From: Nemertoderma westbladi
Taxonomy: Eukaryota > Xenacoelomorpha > Nemertodermatida > Nemertodermatidae
DNA: 37,856 bases
NCBI GenBank assembly: GCA_032718475.1
Contig: JAUCBJ010000442.1
Span: forward strand, 1 to 37,856
Direction of reading: 5' to 3'
In this document: piece after piece, positions 9,841 to 19,587 of the stretch
Layout of the letters: each line of letters begins with the position of its first letter
Position numbering within the stretch: position 1 is the stretch's first letter
Position numbers and translations under genes: made by a program
Notes under the pieces: generated by a model
Seen by the model: the letters and a program-made list of their open reading frames with translations, nothing else
Databases searched by the model: none
What the model was told of the DNA's origin: nothing

Positions 9841-11190
9841 TGGATTCACTACGGTGAACAAACCTAAGGGACAGGATGGCCGGCTAGAGATCGGGCCGCA
9901 GCAATGAACGGGAACATCGGGGGAATGTAGACGAGAGACAACCCGCAATACCATCTAGAGTTATTCGCCCATCGCCTGAAAGGTTAGACAGCGTTCGATC
10001 CTTGCTACCTAAGTGTAAGACCAAAAGATCAAAAGGTAGACGTAGTGACACGCTGTAAGCCTAAAATTACATCATAGGGACTGTACTGTCTTGATTCAGG
10101 AAAAACCGCAGTAGACCTTCATATTCCTACGGGAGGGGGGAGAGCGCAGGCAGATACTAGTACGCAGATAGGACGTAGGCACACCGGTACAAGGCATACA
10201 AATGGTTAGGGTGCAGCAAACTGTACGCTTAACTCTTGCTAAGTACAGGTGTGTGTGCGACTATTTGTAATACGACAGTGTCCATTGCATTAGAACTTGT
10301 AGGCTAGGGGGGTTGCTGTGTTTTCACCTGAATTGGGATTGTACCGTTCAGGCGGTAGGGCAGTTTACACTAGGCGCAAATAAATTGAGGCTATCAGGGA
10401 TATACTAACATCTACCGTGTCCCCGCCAACGCCCTAATAGGAAGTTACCCGGACTAACTGGGTGACTAAAATTCTAGATAGGAGCCAGGATAGCTATTAG
10501 TACCCGTACGCCTACAGTAGTAAACTAACACATCTCTTCTTAGTATCAGGGACCTGGTACCTAAAATTGCCGAATTCTGGGCGTAGCATTAACCCTATGC
10601 CTGAATTTGAGTCCTGGAAATACGCAAGAGGGGAAGGAACCTTATCATTCGTGAGTATTGGACCTACAAGTTATAAAATTAGAATATTCGTAAAATGCAC
10701 ACCGTACCCAGTAATTATATATGTGAAGGAGCAAAACTGCTTTTGACCGTTCAGAATTAACACACGCGCGTTAGAAATTATTTACACCTCAAAATATATA
10801 AAATTAACTTTCGTCCTTACTGCACTTTGCTCGCTAGTTAGACATCTCCAAATCTCTGCCTGTACCTAGCTAGCGTCCCTTTGCCCAACCATATAAATCA
10901 CACCGCGGCAAAGTATACGAGCCCCTTAGTCCGTCAGTGAGTCAGCCTGATTTTAGGATTCGCTGCGCGGGATTTTGTTTTCTCGAAGTTTGTCTGCTCG
11001 TAGACTGTTTTCTGCCTCACCGGTCATAAGAGATCGATACTGCAATATATTCGCTTACTTAGAGTTTACTGTTTTGGTGAGAAGGTCGGATTTATGATTT
11101 GATTCACAAACTTTACAGTAGGATATTGCAGGTATTGTTGCTGTCTCTTCAATTACCATTAGAACACAGAAATATATCATAAATTTTGAG
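9841..11190. other. no gene recognised
   Basis: Balanced base composition with many stops in all frames. If the LTR call is right, the first part would be the internal region of a dead LTR element. A second promoter-like stretch (CATATAAATCACACC) lies at about 10890. Nothing else could be supported. Confidence 0.35.
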
Positions 11191-11212
11191 TACCCCCCCC
11201 CCCCCCCCCCCC
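11191..11212. repeat. poly-C run
   Basis: About 22 consecutive C bases, followed by TTCCCC. It makes local coordinates and frames uncertain. Confidence 0.9.
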
Positions 11213-11399
11213 TTCCCCTACAAGATCCCTCCCATCCATTCATCATCAATAAACACTATTAATGCGTAACCAATTGTGTTATTACCATTACTGGCTGGTT
11301 ACGACTACTAGCACTGCTATCAGTTACCAGCCAGTCTATCATATTACTACCTCCACTTACAATACTAACCCAGATTCATTATCATCACTCTCAAAAATA

Positions 11400-11516
11400 T
11401 TCATCTAACCCTCATTCCTCATAAGATACGATGATTGGTGATGGGAAAGGAGTAACATGATACAATTTTTGTAATATGATGGAAATAAATAAATTTGATT
11501 GATTGATTGATTGTGG
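11400..11516 (+). mobile_element. LINE 3' tail with (TTGA)n
   Basis: GGAAATAAATAAATTTGATT followed by repeated TGAT units is the typical microsatellite tail of many CR1/L2-type LINEs. The upstream part gives no reverse transcriptase frame, so only the tail survives. Confidence 0.5.
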
Positions 11517-11613
11517 GCGAAGTCGGCCACTAACGTGGAAGGGATGGCGATGGCTGCCCGTGTAAATATTATCAGAATAGTGCCAACCGATCGGGAGCTC
11601 GTGTTCAGAAAAT

Positions 11614-12345
11614 ATGTCGACCAGGACGCTCCCCACCACTTGGTTAGAAAATCGAATGGTGCAGTTATCATCGACCCATGTGGCCTTGGAGCCAGTAGAA
11701 GAGATTCAGAGATGGTCAAAGGCCGAAAATAAGAAAGTTACTGTTGGTCAACCAGCGATTGTAAAAGAGTATAACTCGAGGATGGGAGGCGTGGTTCTCT
11801 GCCATATGTTGAGATCACTATGTGACCATAAGTGTACGAAATGGTATAGAAGAGTCTTCGTGTGGTCACTAAATGTAGCAACAGTAAATGCATGGTTGCA
11901 TTATAAGAAGGACGCAAAGAACGACACAACCCGTTTGTTGAAATCCAAAAAAATGGATTTGTTGTCCTTTACAGAAGCCATATCAACATCTTTGCTTTTC
12001 CTCGATAAGATGCTGCCATTGCTGGTGAGGAAGCGAGGCCATCCAGGAGGAGACTCTGCTACCTCTAGTCCAGCACCAAGTGTTTCGGGGGCGTTTGTGG
12101 GATTTGAGACTGATAGAGTGTCAACTCCACGTCACCATAGGTCGAATGCCCCTTCTCCTGCCATGGATATACGGCATGATAAAATTGCCCATTTCCCTGG
12201 GATGGTCCCAGTATCTGATTGACAGCGCTGCCGTCACTGCGGCATGAAATCACAGATATCATGCCTTAAATGCTCTATCTTCCTGTGTATACGACCGGAT
12301 CGAAACTTCTTTCTAGACTACCATTGTATAGGGTACACACACTAA
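11614..12345 (+). pseudogene. piggyBac-like transposase, C-terminal relic
   Basis: The 202-codon frame aligns by motif with the C-terminal half of piggyBac (DDE, TTAA-inserting) transposases. In order it has WLENRMVQLSST, EEIQRWSKAENKK, the hallmark YNSRMGGV, a KCTKWYRRVFVWSLNVATVN segment, then NAWLHYKK. After an in-frame TGA (12220-12222) the same frame continues with a cysteine-rich end, RCRHCGMKSQISCLKCS then LC, which matches the piggyBac C-terminal zinc-binding domain. The catalytic domain and N-terminus are missing, because LINE-tail DNA lies directly upstream. The relic is dead from 5' truncation plus the stop. Confidence 0.88.
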
Positions 12346-13148
12346 CAATAGTACAATTATAACAGTTCGCTGATGGCTCGCAGTTTTCACTCGCCCGCCC
12401 TGCATAACTAATGTGAGGGAGAATCGCAATCACGATACAACTTTCTGAGTCTGCACACTAGGCAGCCGGGCAATAGCTATTAGAACCGAAACACTCAGTG
12501 GTGTCGTGTTCACTAAGTCCCCACATATATCATGATGCATCCATATATCGATTCGATATATAGCTTATATCTATTATTAACCCATATTATCCTGAATTAA
12601 CTTTTCATGGAGCCAAGAAAACAAAAATGGTACATAACTAAGTAAATGTATCAAAGTAAATAGAAAAATTTTTTTTTTTCTAATTTCTGTTTTTGGGGCC
12701 AGACTACAGACTGTGCACTATAGTGCACGCTAGGACATTTCACCAATCTAATTTTGCAGAGTTGCAAAAATGCATGGAAATATAGATTTATATCCTGAAC
12801 CTATATACACCGATCAATCAATAACTCAGAACTCTTTTCTACCTCTTTTCTACTCACACACGGCGGGGACGCGTAAATTAGAAACCAAAACCGGATAAAC
12901 CGGGATCCTCCGTGGATCCCGTCACAGGAGTTACGCATGTTTGTTTTCATTTTGTCTTTTTTCTTACTCTCAATGTAGTGATGAAATGTAGATGTAATGT
13001 ACTGTATGGTAGTTACAGGTGTATGGTAGTTATTATTATCAATATTTGTGAAGTCAACCAATATTAAAAGTTATGAATTCAATCATGGAAATTAAAAGTA
13101 ATTTTTATATGTTATTCTGTAAGTGTATTGTATTTTGCAGTATTTAAC
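12346..13148. other. no gene recognised, palindromes present
   Basis: Contains the palindrome ATATATCGATTCGATATAT (about 12543). A minus-strand open segment (12801-13061) includes NSCDGIHGGSRF, which resembles CDGINGSRPVV in the plus-strand frame at 36655-36825. This is possibly the N-terminal relic of a related transposase. Confidence 0.35.
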
Positions 13149-13197
13149 TTAACCCTCCCTATTAGTACCGGGCTATAAAATGTTGTACAAATACCGC

Positions 13198-13247
13198 GGG
13201 GGGGGGGGGGGGGGGGGGTCATATTGACCCCCCCCCCCCCCCCCCCC
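13198..13247. repeat. G21 / C20 palindrome
   Basis: A run of 21 G, the 9-base spacer TCATATTGA, then 20 C: an almost perfect palindrome of about 50 bases. It is an expanded version of the shorter palindrome near the right end (14719-14743). Confidence 0.95.
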
Positions 13248-13689
13248 TCTAAAATCTACAAATATTTACGAAAACGTTTGTACATACATACATTTTTGTT
13301 TGTACATAGGTATCACTTCTCTGGATTTTCGAAAAAATGTACTGGGGTGGTTATATTGCAGCACCAAAATTACAAGTAGCGCACAATTTTCACAATATTT
13401 GAAAGTTACATCTTCGGCTAATTATTTTTCAATACAGGTTTTCTGGGGTGCAAAATACATTGGAAAATATTTAAAAATGATATGATTACTATAAATGGCT
13501 GTTTAGTCCTCTCTGCGTAGGAAAAACATGAAAAAAACAAGTAACCAGAACTTTTCAGTTAGAACACAAAATTTTTAATTCACTTATACGATGCTATAAA
13601 TTCACATTTTCAGGTTTTCGAGGGCGCTGATTCTAATGGATTACATTTCTAATATGCCAGATCATTGCTACTTGTATTTTTCGGCGTAA

Positions 13690-14460
13690 TTTGGCAAATT
13701 TTGGTGCTAGCACCAAATTTCGTACCCATCACCAAAAAGAACAAGTTTGCGATGTCCAGTGTTGTTTTTATGGATTCCATCGGATTCAGGACCCTCATAA
13801 ACCCGTATAACGCAAGAAACAAGGTGATACTATCTACTGATCAATTTGCATATTTTCCAAAATTTGGTGCTGGCACAACAATTTTCACCCATTGGCGAAA
13901 AATACCAGTTTGTGAACTCTTATGAAATTTTTACTGATTCCATTGAATTCAGACAAACACAAACCCGTCACAAACACAAATCCATCACAAACCCGTATAT
14001 CGCAAGAAACAAGGTGACACAATCAATTGATATATTTGATGGTTTTCAAAATTTGGTGCTAGCACCACATTTTGCACCCACATCCGAAAAATACAAGTTT
14101 GAGATGTCTAGTTCGATAATTATATATTCCATTGAATTCAGAACAGCCATAACCTCTAAAACGCAAGAAATAAATTGTCACAAGCAATTTTATCTATCGA
14201 ATGAATTTTCAAAATTTCGTGCTGAAATTTGCACACAGCACCGAAAAATACAAGTTTGATACATAGTTTTGATACAAGTTTGATCGTATATATTTCATCG
14301 AATCCAGAACCTCAAAAAACCCAAATTGCGTAAAAAACAAGTTTCAAACAATCAATTTACAAAATTGACATAATTCAAAATTTGGTGCTGGCACCAAAAT
14401 TTGGCACCCACCGAAAAAAAACAAGTTTGAAATTTCTAAATCAATATATATGAATTCCAT
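13690..14460. repeat. diverged tandem repeat, about 163-189 bp unit
   Basis: Five copies of a monomer marked by TTGGTGCTAGCACCAAA-like palindromes at about 13701, 13864, 14053, 14216 and 14382. Each is followed by CGAAAAATACAAGTTTG-like and ATTCCATTGAATTCAG-like blocks and by ACGCAAGAAACAAGGTG. A weaker copy may lie near 13355. Confidence 0.8.
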
Positions 14461-14763
14461 CAAATTTCTAACACCAAAAAACCGGTGTAAAAAAAAAATA
14501 GAGATGTTACAATTCATATTTAATGAAATGTAATTTTCAAAAAACGTCTCAAAAAAAGTGCCAAAAGTAGGGTTAAAAAATGGTGCTATAACTCGAAAAG
14601 TACCCAATATTTTTGAAAACGGTTTTCATTACCATGAAGACAATAGATTTTTAGGAAAATTCATAAAATTTCAGATTGCCAACTGCGTTTGTTTCAGAAT
14701 TATAATAAAAAAAACCACGGGGGGGGGGTCATATTGACCCCCCACCGGGTTTAATAGGGTTAA

Positions 14764-15690
14764 GGGGAGCAATGCCGGTACAAAAAAATTTTTTCTAAAT
14801 CTAATAAATCTAATAAATCAAATCTGTAAAATTCAGATCCTTCAACAATTCTAGTCAATTAAGATATCGTAGCATTTACCGATATTCTTAAAAAGACAAT
14901 TGTCATAGAATTAAGGATCTTGTGTCCCCAGACATGTTCTAGAATCAAAATATGTCAATTTAATTATCAAATAATAAAATTTCAGGGAATAAATTTAAAT
15001 TCATGCCTTTTAATGAATTTAATAAATTGTTATTTTTACGCAATTTATAACATTCCCAAAATTCCATTAATTAATAGATCAAGGGAGCGGAGATTTATCT
15101 TATCATGCGTACGAGTGTGTGAAAGTCTCCCAAACATAGTCAATAGCCGATAAAATTCATAAAGTCATGTATAAAACAGAACATTGACTATTAAAGAATA
15201 CTATTAAATAACATCCCAGATCTGTATGCATTGGAATTACTCTAATTCTACCGCTAGCTTTGCATAATGTCACCATAGCAACAACCACGCTAGAATTAGA
15301 ATTGAGTTAAAAGAACAATAGAAAGCTTGTCCCATTGAATAGCATAGGGAATAAATAGTGCACTGATAGTATCCAAAGATACATAATAATACAGTGACAT
15401 TCTGGAAGGCATTGACTAACGGACAAGTGACCCGAGTGTGTGTAATTTGTGACAAGTTGTGTGTGTGGTACTTGTGAGTTTATAGGCGAATGTTACTACT
15501 AAGGTGTGTTTACAGTAGCCAGTCGCAATCGTAAAGTAACCTAACTCTCCAAGGAAAACCTGAAGTACATCTAAGCCTTTGGGACGGACAGTTGAGTGAC
15601 TTGTGCCGGTTGTCGTTGTCGTTGTGCGGCTACGTCGTTGGCGAAAGTACAGCGGCGACGACACATCGGCGCTGAGGATCTCGTACTGTC
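14764..15690. other. no gene recognised
   Basis: AT-rich up to about 15400, then more balanced and GT-rich. Imperfect inverted repeats around 15242-15303 (CTAATTCTACCGCTAGC against GCTAGAATTAGAATTG). No sustained frame of interest. Confidence 0.35.
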
Positions 15691-15773
15691 CGGGGGTTGA
15701 TTGGGGTAGGTAGCGACGCCCGCTCGCCTAAATGTGGACTCATTATAATATGGATAAACTCATATATAGCAGA

Positions 15774-16078
15774 TATGACGGAGTTGATAGAAGATGGTCT
15801 TGGTATCGGGGAGCGATATACTCTACTTTTACAAGCGTTTGTTGATAGCTTAATACGCGGCGACGTTAGTCCAACTGCTGCGGAGGACGATGGTCGTTAT
15901 ATCGAACCGCCAATGTCCCAAGAGCAGCTCGCGCGAGTTGGACTATAGAAAATTCGCTGCTCGATATACGCGGCGTAATGGTACGTATATGGGCTTCTTA
16001 ACTACTGGTCATCCTATCGATTTACACAATACAGACTATGTCGACTATATATCCTGCCCAGCGGAGTCGGAACCATAA
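15774..16078 (+). pseudogene. broken coding segment, unknown protein, part 1
   Basis: Two overlapping open frames look like one protein interrupted by a frameshift near 15930. The first encodes MTELIEDGLGIGERYTLLLQ and onward, the second ends in a stretch with YRKFAARYTRRNGTYMGFL and stops at 16078. Codons are rich in CGN and lack the long A/T runs of the surroundings, which suggests former coding DNA. No family is recognised; a retroelement structural protein is one possibility. Confidence 0.35.
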
Positions 16079-16283
16079 ACTGAAATTCGAATGCGAAAAT
16101 TATATTCGAAATTGACTCGAAAGAAAAGACACTAAAGAAACAAATGGTCGCGGTAACTCCAACGTATATTTGGAATTCTTGATAGAAGCATTGTAACAAC
16201 AAATAAATATCACCCGCGTTTACCCTACCAGACGTGCGTCTTTGGTATTATTACGATAAATGCCCTAGACTCAACTAATAAAC

Positions 16284-16496
16284 GGAAAGACATAAACATC
16301 CACGTAAACCGAAACTTGTTGACGTATCACCTATGCTCACTCGGCTCGAACGATCCTGGAGTAAACCTACGATCAGAGTCCCGGAATACTCGGTCAAACC
16401 TCCTCATTCCTTAGTTGGACCTCAGACCTGCGATCCTGGTGGTGTCGCGGAACCTCGCGGACTGTATTCACTGTTCAAAGATCTAGTGCTACCCTA
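16284..16496 (+). pseudogene. broken coding segment, unknown protein, part 2
   Basis: A 70-codon open stretch with a basic start (TERHKHPRKPKLVD) followed by proline-rich sequence (RVPEYSVKPPHS), ending at TAA. Its composition resembles the segments on either side. No recognisable domain. Confidence 0.3.
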
Positions 16497-16793
16497 ACAA
16501 TTAATCGGTAACACTCCGACAGTGATTTCTAGCTAGCCGCCCATCTTACCTAGCCGGATTGTGACGCGGACACCTAATATCACTATCCAACCGTATGGTC
16601 GTTCCCGTTTAACGCGATACAACCCCTCATCAAGGTGAAGGAGAGCGTTGTACGAAACGAGTTAAACGCTATTCTATAAAGATCAAAAAAGAAACCTGCG
16701 TTTGTTCATATAAACGTAAGTTATAACAGTAAGTCCAATCGATAAACGAATTGGCCTTATCTCAATTCGATTGGGAAATCCAGAATCTCTAAG

Positions 16794-17059
16794 AAGTTAT
16801 CGAACTTGGACGATCCTATTCTCTGCGAGAGTTTTTGGATGAACGTATCCAGCTACGAGCGGAGGAAAATCAGCTCGAGGAGAAGCATATCGAAACGGCA
16901 GATACCTCGACCATAATCCTACACCTTCTGATGCAATCATATTGCACCCTTCACCCAGGAGTTATGGCCCTCCTAGTAAAGTGGCTCCCCCCCAAAGTGA
17001 AAAGGACTCTTGCTAGCCTCAAGAAACTGCGTAAACGCCGTCCGCGCAAGAAAGACTAA
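16794..17059 (+). pseudogene. broken coding segment, unknown protein, part 3
   Basis: An 88-codon frame opened after TAA. It begins EVIELGRSYSLREFLDERIQ, continues with a probable helical glutamate-rich part, then HPGVMALLVKWLPP and a strongly basic C-terminus ending KKLRKRRPRKKD. The acidic-to-basic layout is protein-like, but I recognise no family. Together with parts 1 and 2 it spans about 1.3 kb of former coding DNA on one strand. Confidence 0.35.
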
Positions 17060-18269
17060 CTGTTTAGAGTATTTTTATATTTTAGAAACTGTGATTTGTT
17101 ATATTTTATAGACTTAAATCCCATTTTCTGGGAGCGGTGTAAAAGCTTTTGTGGGATAACTGATTCGTTTGCCTTGTTGGCCAGTTCCCCCCCAGTCGCT
17201 AAGAATACTCTCAAAGTGATCTATAGTTAAAAATAGTGCAAGTTACCAGCTTATTGGCTGATTTGCTGTACGCAGGCATCTGGGCTCTGTTTAATCGGCC
17301 AACAAGCCTAGGGAGGTTGCGTCATAGCCTTGTTTTTGTATCTCCCAATAGAATTTGAGTTAGCCTTGATTTTGACCTATCACAGAGCTGCTGAACTGAA
17401 AATTTCCTATCTCACTGCTCTTTCTCTGTGTTGAACGGGAGCTTCGTGGAATAAGGGAGTTGGTATCCTCGTATAGAGCAGTAGTCACGAGTTTTTCAAA
17501 GCCACGAAAGAACGGCTTTTTAGTGTTTTATGTTTTCTGCTTTTTAGCGCAACACTAGTAGGTTTAATTATAAGGACATATATCCTTTAACTGCACCTCG
17601 CATTTAACTCGCATTTGACACACCGTAGTCACGGCCTTTAATAACTGGCTTTGTGAATACTGCATACTGCTATTTGTTGTCGGTTATTCATTATATTTGT
17701 TGATGAATTATTATATTGGAATAACGAGAAATAACCCCGACACCCAATATTCTTGATATATCGAAGGTAAGAGAGAAAGGTTACAGATAAACGATTGTGA
17801 GTTATGTTAAAGTGGTTTGAAGTGAATCTAATGTTATTTGATAGACCCTACATGAGTCAGTCTGTGTTCCTTTTATATGTGACTAAAATCAGTGAAGATC
17901 GGCAGATTAGTGTGCAGTATTGTGCAGCATTGTGTATGAGTGAGTCTGTTAAAGAAGCATTCCTAAAGAATGCGCCATATATGTGAATTATAATTAAGCC
18001 ATATCGTTGTGAGTAGTTTAAGTCATAACTCTGTTTATATAGATAAAGCGCCACGTCCTAAAGGAACTGTTAATATTACCGAAGGTGAATAATATTGTCA
18101 GAGATTATATAATACTGTCAGTCGAATAATACATTAGGCTTACATAGCAATAAAATTAAACCGTCGAACCCAATCTCCCGGGAATATCCAGCGGGTGAAT
18201 GATCGCGCACAGATTGGTTTCGACTAGTGTAGTGAATCAAATACTTGTCATAGGCTAAAAAGCGATTTA
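17060..18269. other. no gene recognised
   Basis: A perfect small stem-loop (AAAGCC ... GGCTTT, about 17499-17521) is present. Open frames at 17804-17986 and 17857-18054 are short and have no motif. The right end abuts the truncated 3' side of the minus-strand LINE. Confidence 0.35.
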
Positions 18270-19448
18270 TTATCTAGAAGACATTCTAATTTGGCGGGTT
18301 AAACTGCCAAAGGTCTGAAAGCGCGAACAGCCTTTCCTATTTCTCCTATCCTTGCGGTATAAATTGTATCCCGGAATTGTGACTGGTTTGTCACTGTTGT
18401 GTCGTTTGAGCCACGTTTCAGTCACTGACACTATAACATTCCTGGATCCCAGCAAAGCATGGCGTAATTCGTCGATATGTTTTATTAAGCTTCTTGCATA
18501 AATTTGTAGAAGAATGAGACCATTTTGATTTTGATTTAAGTATGTCCGTATGTCCTGTATGGGGTCATTTTTGGTTGACTGTCCTGTGTTTTTATCTACA
18601 GTCGGTCCTGGGTTTGGGTGAATATCTCCGGATCGTAATAGTAATGCGTTAACAGTAAGGGAAATAATTATCACAAGGTCTAGTAATGTACGTCTGTAAA
18701 GTTGAATACATGCAATATTAGATTTTAAGATACAATATAGTAGTTGTCTCTTTATTTTATTTTTGTTTATTAAGTACGTATAGTTTCTTGTATGTGGCTG
18801 TTTGGTAGCTATGTAAAATGCAATAATGTTGTTAGAGTTGTAATTGTACATTATATAGGATATACTATTTGGAGTTATTATCTGAGCTGCAAGTATTTGT
18901 AAGATAATGTTTTTGCTTTTGTTATTGAATTGAGGATCAGACCACATAAATCTGGAGAAAATTAAGCAAGCATTTATAATATTAAAATATTGTTTAACAT
19001 TTTCAGAGTTACATGCCGCGGATCTGCTCCCGTGACGGCCAAATAGTAATTTCACATTGTTTATTTGAACAAAATATATAATTATCAAACTGAAAATAAT
19101 TCTGATCATACGGTATCTATATTTGTCGTTGCGGGTAAACTTGAAATAGTGAATTCTGCCCTTCCCCCTGTGACGACTGTATTTTAAGTAATTATTTATT
19201 ATTGTGTACGCGTACAATATTGCAATAGGTAAAAACGCAAGTAGTACTAGTGCAATTACAGTACAAATCAAGATATAGAATACTGCTAGTAAAATCACAA
19301 ATGATGTCAAAATAAAGATTAATAATGTTATCTTAATATAATTTGTATACATTGATATTAATAAAAGCATAAAAATTGCTGTTAAGTATGATAATATTAG
19401 AGATTCTGTAAATATGAAAAATAATTGATTATACATGTAGTTGCTCAA
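18270..19448 (-). CDS. LINE ORF2 N-terminus: membrane-rich region, 2A-like motif, truncated endonuclease
   Basis: A 392-codon frame whose first codon here is TTG; the first ATG is at 19436 and the frame is open further upstream to about 19530. Residues about 9-33, 38-61, 62-84 and 114-127 are strongly hydrophobic, and a further hydrophobic stretch (LLDLVIIISLTV, from about 255) leads directly into GDIHPNPGP (274-282), a 2A-like ribosome-skipping motif. An apurinic-like endonuclease start follows: QIYARSL, then TETWL (E344), then IPGYNLYRKDR. That order is known for CR1/L2-clade LINEs. The frame ends soon after RKDRRNRKG; the rest of the endonuclease and all of the reverse transcriptase are missing. 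The Asn usually seen in the N-x-R-S-L motif is Tyr here. Confidence 0.88.
   Translation of the reverse strand: MSNYMYNQLFFIFTESLILSYLTAIFMLLLISMYTNYIKITLLIFILTSFVILLAVFYILICTVIALVLLAFLPIAILYAYTIINNYLKYSRHRGKGRIHYFKFTRNDKYRYRMIRIIFSLIIIYFVQINNVKLLFGRHGSRSAACNSENVKQYFNIINACLIFSRFMWSDPQFNNKSKNIILQILAAQIITPNSISYIMYNYNSNNIIAFYIATKQPHTRNYTYLINKNKIKRQLLYCILKSNIACIQLYRRTLLDLVIIISLTVNALLLRSGDIHPNPGPTVDKNTGQSTKNDPIQDIRTYLNQNQNGLILLQIYARSLIKHIDELRHALLGSRNVIVSVTETWLKRHNSDKPVTIPGYNLYRKDRRNRKGCSRFQTFGSLTRQIRMSSR
18603..18629 (-). other. 2A-like ribosome-skipping motif GDIHPNPGP
   Basis: Matches the 2A core D-x-(E/x)-x-N-P-G-P with a hydrophobic run before it. In 2A peptides the bond between the final G and P is not formed, so translation yields two products. 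Functional 2A-like sequences have been reported in sea urchin non-LTR retrotransposons. Here the third core position is His instead of the common Glu, so activity is not certain. Confidence 0.85.
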
Positions 19449-19587
19449 ATTAAAATCAATATCACAAATGCTGAGTGAGTCATTAATTAATATAGTGTGA
19501 TAATAGTGAATAAATAATGCTGTATATTAGTCATTGTGGTTTAATTGGTTTAATTGGGGTGTTTGTATGCATAAATAATATATTGAT

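Larger units (their letters stand above)
13149..14763. mobile_element. piggyBac-like non-autonomous DNA element
   Basis: TTAA occurs at both outer ends (13149-13152 and 14760-14763), the signature target of piggyBac elements. Inside them the termini read CCCTCCCTATTAGTACCGGG on the left and, inverted, CCCTATTAAACCCGGTGGGG on the right. Both ends carry a subterminal palindrome built on GGGGTCATATTGACCCC. No transposase is encoded; the interior is a diverged tandem satellite. The piggyBac relic 800 bases upstream may be its autonomous relative, which is untested. Confidence 0.75.

Noticed and set aside
13690-14460. CRISPR-like array
   Set aside because: The repeats are long (163-189 bp), diverged and without unique spacers of constant size, and the DNA is eukaryotic.
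17499-17521. Histone-type 3' stem-loop
   Set aside because: The stem AAAGCC/GGCTTT has a ten-base loop and does not match the conserved histone mRNA hairpin; no histone gene nearby.
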